Positions 17,000 through 25,688 of a stretch of DNA of 64,000 nucleotides are shown piece after piece. The translations under genes and the position numbers were made by a program. How positions within the stretch are numbered: the stretch's first letter is position 1; the number at the start of each line of letters is the position of its first letter. The stretch lies in contig JACKAV010000005.1 of NCBI GenBank assembly GCA_020634895.1, positions 327,495 through 391,494 on the forward strand. The letters run 5' to 3'. The DNA comes from Anaerolineales bacterium. GTDB taxonomy: Bacteria > Chloroflexota > Anaerolineae > Anaerolineales > Villigracilaceae. The notes beneath the pieces are model-generated. The model had not been told where the DNA came from. It saw only the letters and a program-made list of their open reading frames with translations, and searched no databases.

Positions 17000-18574
17000 T
17001 TACCGGGTTTTGATCTGCCACTGACGAATGGATACAGCCACGATCATCAAAACCAGCGACAAGCCGAGGTACATCAACCACGGACTATTCGGTGTCAAGC
17101 CCACAAAATCGATGGCGGCAAATTTATTCAAGATGAGATACATCCAAAAGACATAGACGATCTCGAAGGTTTTGCTGGAACCCGTCAGCACACCGAAGGC
17201 GAGCGCCAGCGAAGGGACGAATATCGCGCCGACCAGCCAGGCGAGGATGCTGTGCGTGTCACCGAGAGTCAGGAATTTGACGAGCGCACCGGAGCCGGTC
17301 AGAGCCATCAGAGTAAAGGCTGCCAGCCATGTCGCAGGGAGTTGGGTCAGCACGGGGCGCGGGGCGGAGAAAACCATCTCGCGCGTGTTGTGACGGGACT
17401 CTCGGCTGCCAAGTCCGCTCAAGAGCAGGATCGGCCAGACCCAGGCGACGACGAGCAGGATGCGCGTCACGTCGGGGGTGTTGGCGAGTTGAGCGATGAC
17501 CAGTCCTGCGGCGACGACATACCACCACCAACGCTGTCCCCTCAGGAGCAGTTTCAGTTCGGCGAGGTAGAGCGCGTCGAAGCGGAAACGCGGTCGGGAC
17601 GCGGGGAGCGGGGTGAGATGAATGTCGGGGCGTGGAGTCGCTTCGATGGCGGGAGTCAGCGCGGGGGAGTCCGAGTCGGCTTTCTTCCGTTTGACGGTCA
17701 GCCGCGAGGGGTTGAAACGGTCAAAGAAAAGGGACGATGTCAGCACGATCCCCATTGCCACCAGCAGGAAAAAGCCGCGTGAGAGCAAGATGTCGCGCGT
17801 CCATTGCAAGCCGTTCCACAGGAAAATGTTCGGTGCCGCCAGATCGGTGATTGAGAAGGCGAATCCGCCCGCCGTGTCGGGGTAGACCGCCCGCGCGGCG
17901 TGCGAGACGCTATCGCCGATGATCTGCCAGCCGGTGAAGTCGATGTAGGGGTTGGCGATCTTGCCCGGCGTGCCGATGTCTTCGATCTGCCCAGACCAGA
18001 CCAGTGCGAACATGAAGGCGAAAAAGTAGATCACGTTGCCCAGCCCGCCGCGCAGCCAGCCGATGCTTTCGAACAGCACCGCTAGGGCGGCGATCAGCGC
18101 CACGCACGGCAGGGCGATCACCACCAGCGGAACGGCGAGCGCCAGCAGATCGAGATCGTGCGTGCCGAGCAGCAGGTTCATCAGGATGCCTTCGATCATC
18201 ATGATGACCACCGCGATGCCCAACACGGCGAAGTTGCTCAGCCACTTGCCGAGCATGTACAGCGGGCGGCTGAGCGGCGTGGTCGCCATGATCTGCCCAA
18301 CGCCGGTCTCGTAGTCGCGGCTGACCGAGCCTTTGACGATGTAAAAGCCCACCCAGCCGAGCAGCAGTGAAACCGTCACGGTCATAGTCGCGCCCACCCA
18401 GGCGGAGTTGATCACGCCGGTGTAATCGGGCGGCACGCGCATGCGCATCTGCCCGCTGGCAGAGAGATAGCCAAGCCAGACCACCAGCCCGAGCATGATC
18501 AGGAAACTATAACGGCGGACGCGTTCGAGAAAGTCGGCGCGCGCCAGGTGGTAGATGACTCGCAGCGTTTTCAT
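17000..18574 (-). CDS. ABC transporter permease (ABC-2 type)
   Basis: This 524-residue membrane protein appears to contain two ABC-2-like halves of six helices each, joined by a basic cytoplasmic linker of about 60 residues (from KRKKAD to RFRFDALY). ATG 18574 (MKTLRVIYH) overlaps the stop of the ATPase gene by 4 nt (ATGA). The frame remains open upstream through the ATPase gene, but that part is an overlap artefact. Together with the ATPase it forms a one-operon exporter of unknown substrate. Confidence 0.85.
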   Translation of the reverse strand: MKTLRVIYHLARADFLERVRRYSFLIMLGLVVWLGYLSASGQMRMRVPPDYTGVINSAWVGATMTVTVSLLLGWVGFYIVKGSVSRDYETGVGQIMATTPLSRPLYMLGKWLSNFAVLGIAVVIMMIEGILMNLLLGTHDLDLLALAVPLVVIALPCVALIAALAVLFESIGWLRGGLGNVIYFFAFMFALVWSGQIEDIGTPGKIANPYIDFTGWQIIGDSVSHAARAVYPDTAGGFAFSITDLAAPNIFLWNGLQWTRDILLSRGFFLLVAMGIVLTSSLFFDRFNPSRLTVKRKKADSDSPALTPAIEATPRPDIHLTPLPASRPRFRFDALYLAELKLLLRGQRWWWYVVAAGLVIAQLANTPDVTRILLVVAWVWPILLLSGLGSRESRHNTREMVFSAPRPVLTQLPATWLAAFTLMALTGSGALVKFLTLGDTHSILAWLVGAIFVPSLALAFGVLTGSSKTFEIVYVFWMYLILNKFAAIDFVGLTPNSPWLMYLGLSLVLMIVAVSIRQWQIKTR

Positions 18575-19449
18575 TTGGATGATGACCCTTGAGCGACTTC
18601 CCGCAAATAGACATCTTCCAGGCTGGGAGTGACGCGCTCCGCTTCGGGCGCGGGAGCCGCTTCGCTCACCACCCGCACCTGGATCCCGTTTTCGCGGCGG
18701 ATCGTTCCGCTGACGAGATGACTCGCCTTGAGCGCGGGCAGGTCTTCGGACGGGATGACCCACTGCCAGACTTTGCCATCCAGCAGAGCGAGTAGTTTTT
18801 CGGGCGCGGCGTGCTGGCGTTTCTGTCCCTTGTTGATGATGACGATCTCGGTCGCGGTCGCTTCCACGTCCGAGACGATGTGCGTGGACAGGAGGATGAT
18901 GCGTTCGCCCGACAGGTCGGAGAGCAGGTTGCGGAAGCGGACGCGCTCCTCGGGGTCGAGACCGACGGTGGGTTCGTCCACGATCAGCAGTTGCGGGTCG
19001 TTGAGCAGCGCCTGGGCAATGCCGACGCGCTGCTTCATCCCGCCCGAGTAGCCACCCAGCGGACGCTTCGCCGCCTGAGCCAGATTGACCAGCACCAGCA
19101 ACTCGTCGATGCGGCGGCGGGCAGTCTTGCCGTCCATGCCTTTGATGGCTGCCATGTATTCGAGGAATTCCAGCGCCGTCAGGTTGGGGTAGACGCCGAA
19201 ATCCTGCGGCAGGTAACCGAGCACGGCGCGCAGCGCGTCGGGAGATTTGACGATGTCCACGCCGTTCCATTCGATCTTGCCTTCGGTCGGTTGGGTGATG
19301 GTCGCCAACATGCGCATGAGCGTGGACTTGCCCGCGCCGTTCGGACCAAGCAGACCGATCACGCCCGGCTTGAGTTCCAGGTCGAAGTCGCGCAGTCCCC
19401 AAAAATCTCGGCGGTATTGTTTGGAGAGATGGGAGATGATCAGGTTCAT
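18571..19449 (-). CDS. ABC transporter ATP-binding protein
   Basis: This 292-residue ATPase has Walker A GPNGAGKST (about 36-44), Q-loop TQP, signature YSGGMKQRV (about 138), Walker B LLIVDEP and the switch STHIVSD. The C-terminal 80 residues are typical of CcmA/NatA-type exporters. It overlaps both neighbours by 4 nt, which places the membrane protein at 19446, this gene and the permease in one translational unit. Confidence 0.95.
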   Translation of the reverse strand: MNLIISHLSKQYRRDFWGLRDFDLELKPGVIGLLGPNGAGKSTLMRMLATITQPTEGKIEWNGVDIVKSPDALRAVLGYLPQDFGVYPNLTALEFLEYMAAIKGMDGKTARRRIDELLVLVNLAQAAKRPLGGYSGGMKQRVGIAQALLNDPQLLIVDEPTVGLDPEERVRFRNLLSDLSGERIILLSTHIVSDVEATATEIVIINKGQKRQHAAPEKLLALLDGKVWQWVIPSEDLPALKASHLVSGTIRRENGIQVRVVSEAAPAPEAERVTPSLEDVYLREVAQGSSSK

Positions 19450-20474
19450 TGAATGGTTCCTTTGTCAGGGTGGAGAAAACGCAAGTAGAAAATTGCAACA
19501 GCCAGACCGATCACGGTCAGCCCGATAAAAAGCGGCACGGCGTCCGGCGAGGCGGATGGATCGTGGATGTGACCGAAGTATTGATCCACCGCGATGCTGG
19601 TGGTTTCGATGGTCATCATCACAAGCAGAAGACCAGTCAGCAGGTAGCCCCAAAGTTTCCTTTGCCAGAGCCAAACCGCGCCGACGAATCCGAGCGGAAG
19701 CAGGAAGCCCAAGTCCAGCACATGGACGGGACTGGTCAACATGATCGTTCCTTCAAGGAAAGCAGGCGCGGCGGAATCGAACATGGCTGGGACGATCTGT
19801 TTCAGCCAGGTCATCAGGAAGAGCAGGGAGATGAATGCCAGATAACCCGCGAAAAAGCGGACGGGCGTTTTCTCGGCAAAATGCGTGCGAATGGCATCAA
19901 CATCCATTTGTGTGAGCAAAGCTACCAATACCCAGACCGCCAGCGAAAGTGTGGCAACGTAAAGCAGGAAAAGAGGGTTGAAAGCAGTAGCAAAGGAGAA
20001 GATTACCGCGTTATAGATGATGTAAGCCAGCGTACCCACCCAGGTCAACTGCGCCCGTAGGGAACCGCGCTGTGTCAAAATCATGGAGATGACCAACATG
20101 GGCAGCGCGATGAACAAAATGGTCACGTCTGTACCGCGGGCGTTGCCAACTGTCATTGCCGAATCACGGAAAATTTGCGGGTAGAATGCGCCAACCGCTG
20201 ATTGTATCGCCGTCACCGCGGCGAGCAGGCTGGAGAGTAAGTAACTACTTCGTTTCAACAGTATTTTCTGTGGGTTCGTATAACTTACAGTGAGTAAATC
20301 CAGGTTCAGGTTGCGGATCTTATTAAGCACGCTATGCAGGGCAGTCTGGTCGGAAAGTTCTCCACTCAACAGAGTGGTACCGTCAGCTTGCAGTGTCAAG
20401 GTCAAGCCTTCGAACCATTCGTTCCAGGTTTCATCGAGCAATTTACCAACGCGAATTTGATACAAATGTGACAT
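19446..20474 (-). CDS. Small soluble domain fused to an eight-helix membrane protein
   Basis: This 342-residue protein starts with a domain of about 65 residues (YQIRVGKLLD, WFEGLTLTL, LSGELSDQTALHSVL) that resembles a widespread stand-alone small protein of unknown function. About eight transmembrane helices (residues about 77-335) follow. It is the first gene of the exporter operon. A TATAGT -10 box at 20490-20495 and AAAGGA upstream of the ATG support the start. A sensory or regulatory membrane component of the ABC system is a guess. Confidence 0.7.
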   Translation of the reverse strand: MSHLYQIRVGKLLDETWNEWFEGLTLTLQADGTTLLSGELSDQTALHSVLNKIRNLNLDLLTVSYTNPQKILLKRSSYLLSSLLAAVTAIQSAVGAFYPQIFRDSAMTVGNARGTDVTILFIALPMLVISMILTQRGSLRAQLTWVGTLAYIIYNAVIFSFATAFNPLFLLYVATLSLAVWVLVALLTQMDVDAIRTHFAEKTPVRFFAGYLAFISLLFLMTWLKQIVPAMFDSAAPAFLEGTIMLTSPVHVLDLGFLLPLGFVGAVWLWQRKLWGYLLTGLLLVMMTIETTSIAVDQYFGHIHDPSASPDAVPLFIGLTVIGLAVAIFYLRFLHPDKGTIQ

Positions 20475-20510
20475 CGAATCCTTTTCGTTACTATACTTCC
20501 AGTGTACCGG

Positions 20511-20550
20511 GAAAAAAACAAAACCGCCCTACACAAAGATGTAGGGCGGG
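20511..20550 (-). terminator. Rho-independent terminator of the MalT-like regulator gene
   Basis: The stem CCGCCCTACA (20524-20533) pairs with TGTAGGGCGG (20540-20549) around a 6-nt loop. On the minus strand it is followed by TTTTG and seven T. It separates the regulator gene from the operon starting at 20474. Confidence 0.9.
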
Positions 20551-20569
20551 GCAAAAGGAAATGTAGTCT

Positions 20570-23305
20570 TCAGTTCAATAATCCCATTTCCCGGGCGCGG
20601 GAAACCGCCGCAGTACGATTATCAACACAGAGTTTGCCAAAGATATTTTTCGAGTGATAGCGGACCGTGTTCAGGCTGACCACCAAATGGTCGGCAATCT
20701 CCTGATTTTTCAATCCATCGGACATTAACCTTAGGACTTCCACTTCGCGCTCGGTCAACGATTCAGGCGAATCGGGAATCGCTTCAACCCAGACCTGATG
20801 CCGGAACGCCTCCAATAAAACGGCTACATGCTCTGGCTGGATGTCGCGCCGCGCAGCTTCCAGTAACAAAGCACGGACTGATTCGCCAGTCGAAAGATAG
20901 ATCTGAACAGCACCATATACTACACGAGACGTCTGTTCGAGCAGTTTTGCCATGATATCCATTGCTGTATCTGTCTGGTTGTCCTGATAATAAATTGTCG
21001 CTTGAGTTACCCAAGTGCGATACAGCAACCAGTCCATGCCAAAGTCTTTAGCTGCCTGCTCAATACGTTCCAACACGCGCAAACTGGATTCAGATTTTCC
21101 CCGGGCAGCCAAAACACGGGCAAAAACGAAATATTCATTGCTGCGCCAACCCATCAACTCGCTGTCACTGACTTGTACCAGGGCATCTTCGGCATTATCC
21201 GTAAATCCCAATAGCCGCAAGCGGGCGGCAGCCGATTCGATCTTTCCTTCGAGCAGATCCTGCAGGGCGCTGGGCAATTTCACCAGACGATAAACCTTCT
21301 CATCGCAGTTGTGGACAGAGGATTCAAGAGTATCGAGAATATGCCGCGCTGCGGGAAAATCTTTCTGACCGATTTTCACCCACCAGAGAGTCAACCAGCC
21401 GTCTATGGCTGACAGGGAAAGGGAAAGCGGGTCGAGTTTCAGCCCTGCTTTCAAAATGCGTTCCGCTTCGACCAGATCGTTCCCAACATAAAGGATCTTC
21501 CCCAATCCCACATAAAGGTAGGGTGCAGCAGCTTTACGGTTACCCGTTGAGGCGGACTCAAACGTTTGAATGGCGTCTTTGAGCAATCGGATCGCCCGAT
21601 CGGACTCATTGCGGGAATTCAGATAGACTGCCACGAATTGTAAAAAATCTGCTTCAAGCAATGCCAACCCTGCCAATCCATCCCCATCCTGACAGGTTGA
21701 CTGGATAAGGCGATATTCGTTCAACGCTTCATCCAGTTTTCCATTACGCACCAATGCGCTTGCCAGGAACATGCGGTTGCTACATTGTAAAAAGCGATCC
21801 TCTTTTGGCGTATTTTCCAAGGCAAGCGTCGCCAGATGTAATGCTTCATCCGTCTGACCGTAGATGCTTTTTTGGTAACTCTGCAAACCGAGGACTTCAC
21901 TTTTGACCGGCAAAGCATCATCGAACTGATCTTGCAAAACGACCTTTGCACGTTCCAGATAGGGGATGGCGGCTTCGGTTTGGGAAGTAAAGGTCAAAGC
22001 CCATGCGCGGTCGAGGCATAGTCGCGGACTGGCAAGCAATGTTTCGACAGGTATATTGTCCAACCAACGGATGGCAGTAGCGATCTGTCCACGCAGGATG
22101 ATTTCGAGCGCATATTTCTCCACAAGAGAACATGCCAGCGCAGCTTCTCCGGAACAGTGCGCGTGATGGATGGCTTCCTCAAGCATGCCTTGCCGTTCGA
22201 ACCAGTCTGCGGCACGTCTATGTAGTTCGGAAGACAAACCGGGGTGGAGATGCAAAAGCTGTTTTTGGAGCACATCTGCAAACAGGTGGTGATAGCGATA
22301 CCACTCACGTTGATCGTCAAGCGGAATGATAAACAGGTTTGCACGCTCCAATTGCTCGAGCATAGACTGTGCAACTGTTGAGTCTGCTTCGTCAGCGCAG
22401 AGAGCCGCACACAGGTCCGCATTGAAGCGTTTAAGCAGGGAGGTGCGCAGGAGAAATTCGCGGATGCGATCCGCTTCGCGGCTGAGGACTTCATTCAGCA
22501 GATAATCAAGGACATAACGCTGCGACCTATCCAGACCATTCACGAATCGTTCCAAGACTTGAGCTTGTTCCTCATTGCCGAGACTCAACTCTCCCCGAAG
22601 TGCGAGCGCAGACATCTGCAATCCCGCCACCCAACCCTCGGTGGAATCTGCCAAACGTTGTGAAAGTATCGCTTGTTCCGCAAGCATTTCCAACCCCGTA
22701 AAGTTCATCAGGAATGCGGCAGTCTCATCTACACTAAAGCGCAGGTCAGCGGAACGGACCTCCACCAGTTGCCCCCGCGCCCGCAGACGCGCTAAAGGCA
22801 AAGGCGGTTCGACGCGCCCGGCAATGACCAGCCGAAGATTGGACGGCAGATGATCGATCAATAGTTTGAGCGCCTGATGGATTTCTGGAGAGGTGATAAC
22901 ATGATAGTCATCCAGCACTAGCAGAAAATTGGCATCGACTTTTGCCACCTGTTCGACCAGGTACGCCATGCCCTGTTCGGCACTGACACCAGGGGTTGAT
23001 TCCACCTGTGTGATGAAGTCGCCGCTGAGACTGGGAAGAGCGGCAAAAAGATAGGCGAGAAAACGGGCGAGGGAATTGTCGCCTTCATCGAGTGAAAGCC
23101 AACCTACACAAAGGGAAGTTGGGAGCTGGTCCAGCCATTGCGATAGCAAAGTGGTTTTCCCCGATCCGGCTGGTGCAGCCACCAACATCAATTGCATACC
23201 GGGATTCAAACAAACGTTTAGTGCATCGAGCAGGCGCGGACGGGGAACCAGATTCGTTAACGGCGTGGGGAGGCGGGTTTTAGCGGTAAGGAATGGCAGA
23301 GACAT
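20570..23305 (-). CDS. MalT-like LuxR-family ATP-dependent transcriptional regulator
   Basis: This 911-residue protein has an N-terminal STAND ATPase (Walker A AAPAGSGKTT near 45; Walker B FLLVLDDYH near 130), a helical tetratricopeptide-like middle (about 380-820) and a C-terminal LuxR helix-turn-helix with LTEREVEVLRLM and VSLNTVRYH. Such proteins activate target operons on binding an inducer to the repeat domain. It is encoded directly before the ten-gene operon, which is its most likely target. The inducer is unknown. No ribosome site is visible before the ATG. Confidence 0.9.
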   Translation of the reverse strand: MSLPFLTAKTRLPTPLTNLVPRPRLLDALNVCLNPGMQLMLVAAPAGSGKTTLLSQWLDQLPTSLCVGWLSLDEGDNSLARFLAYLFAALPSLSGDFITQVESTPGVSAEQGMAYLVEQVAKVDANFLLVLDDYHVITSPEIHQALKLLIDHLPSNLRLVIAGRVEPPLPLARLRARGQLVEVRSADLRFSVDETAAFLMNFTGLEMLAEQAILSQRLADSTEGWVAGLQMSALALRGELSLGNEEQAQVLERFVNGLDRSQRYVLDYLLNEVLSREADRIREFLLRTSLLKRFNADLCAALCADEADSTVAQSMLEQLERANLFIIPLDDQREWYRYHHLFADVLQKQLLHLHPGLSSELHRRAADWFERQGMLEEAIHHAHCSGEAALACSLVEKYALEIILRGQIATAIRWLDNIPVETLLASPRLCLDRAWALTFTSQTEAAIPYLERAKVVLQDQFDDALPVKSEVLGLQSYQKSIYGQTDEALHLATLALENTPKEDRFLQCSNRMFLASALVRNGKLDEALNEYRLIQSTCQDGDGLAGLALLEADFLQFVAVYLNSRNESDRAIRLLKDAIQTFESASTGNRKAAAPYLYVGLGKILYVGNDLVEAERILKAGLKLDPLSLSLSAIDGWLTLWWVKIGQKDFPAARHILDTLESSVHNCDEKVYRLVKLPSALQDLLEGKIESAAARLRLLGFTDNAEDALVQVSDSELMGWRSNEYFVFARVLAARGKSESSLRVLERIEQAAKDFGMDWLLYRTWVTQATIYYQDNQTDTAMDIMAKLLEQTSRVVYGAVQIYLSTGESVRALLLEAARRDIQPEHVAVLLEAFRHQVWVEAIPDSPESLTEREVEVLRLMSDGLKNQEIADHLVVSLNTVRYHSKNIFGKLCVDNRTAAVSRAREMGLLN

Positions 23306-23345
23306 GGCACAAAATCGATTTGTGATATTTTTCCCATTGTATCTT
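23306..23345 (-). promoter_or_regulatory. Promoter and possible operator of the MalT-like gene
   Basis: A TACAAT -10 box (minus strand, 23336-23341) lies 30 bp before the start. Between it and the ATG is an inverted repeat with arms CACAAA (23308-23313) and TTTGTG (23319-23324), placed where autoregulation could act. The -35 region is weak. The rest of the gap to 23518 shows nothing else. Confidence 0.4.
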
Positions 23346-23518
23346 ATATATGCCTGCCAAATCTTAAGATACTAATCTGCTTATTGAAATAATATAGGCT
23401 TTGGGCAATTTTATGGCAGGGGAAACTTCGATCCAATACTTCCCAATACAAACAATCCCTACCCTGATAAATCCGGATTTTGGTTACATAAGATAAGTGA
23501 TACAACATCACTCAAGCA

Positions 23519-24006
23519 CTACCCTGCTACATTGAGCATCAACTTTGGACGATATTGCAGCGCCTCCGCCAAATGCGGTGACTGTATATCTTCACTCCCT
23601 GCCAAGTCTGCAATGGTGCGGGATAACTTGAGGATGCGGTGATAGGCTCTCGCTGAAAGCTGAAGTTGGCTCATCGCCGCCCGCATCAAACTTTGACCTT
23701 CGGGCTGTAATTGGCAATATTGCCTTACCTCGCCGATACGCATGTCTGCGTTGCAGATGACTCCTTCAACATTTGCAAAACGTTTAATTTGAATATCCCT
23801 TGCTGCTTGGACACGTTTGCGAATCGACTCGCTTGATTCGCCAAGGCGGTCTCCACTTAGTTTTTCGTAATCCACTCGTGGGACTTCGATATGAATATCA
23901 ATGCGGTCAAGAATTGGACCAGAGATTCGTTTCTGATATTTAGTCACAACAGCAGGCGCGCATGTGCATGCTTTATCTGCCGATCCATAATTGCCACATG
24001 GGCAGG
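23519..24006 (-). pseudogene. Truncated comM 3' fragment 3
   Basis: The minus strand encodes the ComM C-terminus from CPCGNYGSADK to EALQYRPKLM, with an open frame of about 160 codons and a slightly different tail (LNVAG). Homology with intact comM begins abruptly at the PCPCGN codons (24006). Beyond this lies GTGTACACAAT, which is also found next to fragment 1. The AAA+ core is missing. It is the least decayed fragment and shares variants with fragments 1 and 2 against the intact gene. Confidence 0.9.
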
Positions 24007-24144
24007 AGTGTACACAATAGAACATAACTTTCATGCTAGATATAGAGGTAGGTGTTGAAAATATGAGAATATTGCATTTATCAAGTAGTTGTGGAGTAAA
24101 TCAAATTGAGTTGATGGCGTGGATTGTATTGAGCTGATCCTGAC

Positions 24145-24177
24145 CTTTGTTGACTTCCTCGAAGGAAGTCAACAAAG
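24145..24177. repeat. Perfect 15-bp inverted repeat
   Basis: CTTTGTTGACTTCCT and its exact reverse complement flank CGA. No T-run follows on either strand, so it is not a standard terminator. It lies between comM fragment 3 and the lipoprotein gene. It could be an operator or an element end. Confidence 0.7.
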
Positions 24178-24215
24178 CCAGATGAGTTCTAAAAACAATT
24201 AATCCCTTGAGGATA

Positions 24216-24254
24216 AAAAAGGCATTTCAAACATATGTTTGGAATGCCTTTTTG
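24216..24254. terminator. Bidirectional terminator of the lipoprotein gene
   Basis: A 12-bp stem (GGCATTTCAAAC at 24222-24233 with GTTTGGAATGCC at 24238-24249, one G-U pair) has an A-run on the left and a T-run on the right, so it can act on both strands. It follows the lipoprotein gene on the minus strand. Confidence 0.85.
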
Positions 24255-24278
24255 CTGACGAGATCGAAATGAATATCT

Positions 24279-25403
24279 TTATGGAATAGTAATAATTGGG
24301 TTGGGCAAGACAAACACAGGTTCGCACCAGCACCCTTCAAGTGGGTCGCATACTTGGATCATTGCAATGGGACATGCCCTGCCACCAGAAGCGGACGAGG
24401 AGGATTCCTCGTTTTCGCCGGCAATTTGCTGAGGGGTGGCACATAATCCCGCTTCACTGCCTGTTGGCTGGAATCCCACTGGAATTCGACAAGAATTATC
24501 AATCTCTGCAACTGCTTTGATAGGATAAAAATATTCAAGTCCTTCATCAGCAGCACCTGCTTCTTCATGTGTATAGCGGTCGTTAATTTCAAATGTGGAG
24601 GGATCAAGAGAATACCCCGCCCACATATTGAGCATGAAATAACTGGGAGCACCAAGAACGCTGCGCTTAATAGAGAACTCAATTGTATTCAGGTCTTCGG
24701 GAGAAATTCGAACCCACGCTGCATCTGAGTCGTCGCCATTTCCCTGATCAAACACGAGAGTTTCAAACCCGTTCCCCTCAGGTAAGGGAGAGTCGGTCAA
24801 ATACGGGGTGGTCCCTCCAACGTCATTATCTGCGTCTGTATAGATAAAGACATTCCCTACAGTCCAATCTGAGCCACTGGGCTTGGATGAAACAATGAGC
24901 CAATCAGCTTTGCCATCCAAGTCTGTATCAATTTCGACAGCGTATTCTGCTTCTTTGGAGCTATTGAATTCAAGTTCTTTGATTGAAAGTTGACCGTAAA
25001 TCCATGTGTCATCCTGAAATACCGCAGTGTTGACGATGTCAATGTCAGGGTAATAGGTATCCATAGCGTTTGCGTTAAAGGGGCGCTCAAATCTGCCGAA
25101 GGTGAATCTATCGCCACCAACAAGGGACTCGTTTGTGATTACCTTGGATGAATCAAAATCCGCCGCTTCACCATATCGATTTTCAGAAAGAGCGATTGGA
25201 ATATCTGTATGATTAATTTCGGGCGCTGAAGCGGGCACCTCAGTAGCAGGAATACTAACGATTTCTTCTGTTGGGGCAGTTTTTTCTGTAGACACCTCTG
25301 TATTCATTGTCTCTGGTTGGGATGCTGCTGATGGCGATGCGCAACCAACAACCAACAAGATAATCAGGGTTGATAGACAAAAAATTAGAATTTTGTTTTT
25401 CAT
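24279..25403 (-). CDS. Secreted lipoprotein of unknown function
   Basis: This 374-residue protein has a lipoprotein signal peptide with lipobox VVGC (Cys at about 21), followed by a Thr/Ser/Glu-rich linker to about residue 65. Two Asp-rich stretches (DTDLDGKADW and YTDADND) resemble calcium-binding or dockerin-like loops. The C-terminal 40 residues contain six cysteines, probably disulfide-bonded. The gene overlaps the 70-aa gene by 4 nt. I do not recognise the family. It is likely to be anchored on the outer face of the membrane. Confidence 0.8.
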   Translation of the reverse strand: MKNKILIFCLSTLIILLVVGCASPSAASQPETMNTEVSTEKTAPTEEIVSIPATEVPASAPEINHTDIPIALSENRYGEAADFDSSKVITNESLVGGDRFTFGRFERPFNANAMDTYYPDIDIVNTAVFQDDTWIYGQLSIKELEFNSSKEAEYAVEIDTDLDGKADWLIVSSKPSGSDWTVGNVFIYTDADNDVGGTTPYLTDSPLPEGNGFETLVFDQGNGDDSDAAWVRISPEDLNTIEFSIKRSVLGAPSYFMLNMWAGYSLDPSTFEINDRYTHEEAGAADEGLEYFYPIKAVAEIDNSCRIPVGFQPTGSEAGLCATPQQIAGENEESSSSASGGRACPIAMIQVCDPLEGCWCEPVFVLPNPIITIP

Positions 25404-25612
25404 TTTACGTTTTCTCCATTGAGTTCGTCTTGCAGTTTTTTGATAGCAGGCTGGCTTTCTATATGGCTTTTTAGAAATTCAATAAATGCCTCTAGCTTTG
25501 TAAATCCATTTCGTTCTCCTGTTATTGGGCTTTCAATTGAGATCCTCCATTCCGAGTTTGAATACCAGATTTTTAATAAAAACGTGATTTGCTGGTGTGA
25601 AACGTTTTTCAT
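25400..25612 (-). CDS. 70-aa conserved-looking small protein
   Basis: This protein begins MKNVSHQQITFLLKIW, includes a WRISIESPITGER segment, and ends with a charged helix (KKLQDELNGENVK). It is AT-rich and overlaps the lipoprotein start by 4 nt (ATGA), so both are in one operon transcribed divergently from the BTAD regulator. The segment WRISIE with TGERNGF resembles small proteins often found in Chloroflexota regulator neighbourhoods, but I cannot name a function. Confidence 0.65.
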   Translation of the reverse strand: MKNVSHQQITFLLKIWYSNSEWRISIESPITGERNGFTKLEAFIEFLKSHIESQPAIKKLQDELNGENVK

Positions 25613-25624
25613 GAAAAAATATTA

Positions 25625-25663
25625 TCGGTAAGGCATCAGGAAAACGTCAGGAACTTGTATAAT
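25625..25663 (+). promoter_or_regulatory. SARP-like direct-repeat operator and -10 box
   Basis: Three heptamers begin at 25625 (TCGGTAA), 25636 (TCAGGAA) and 25647 (TCAGGAA), each separated by exactly 4 bp (11-bp period). A perfect TATAAT follows at 25658-25663. Heptamer direct repeats with 4-bp spacing just upstream of a -10 box are the known binding pattern of SARP/BTAD activators. The gene downstream encodes such a protein, so autoregulation is likely. The site also overlaps the promoter of the divergent operon. Confidence 0.65.
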
Positions 25664-25688
25664 TTGCTAATTCCATGGAGCAAAAAAT

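Noticed and set aside
18575..19498. Long open frame continuous with the ABC permease on the minus strand
   Set aside because: It overlaps the ATPase gene in another frame and has Arg/Ala/Gly-rich low-quality sequence; Walker A, signature and Walker B motifs are all in the ATPase frame, and the permease has its own coupled ATG at 18574.
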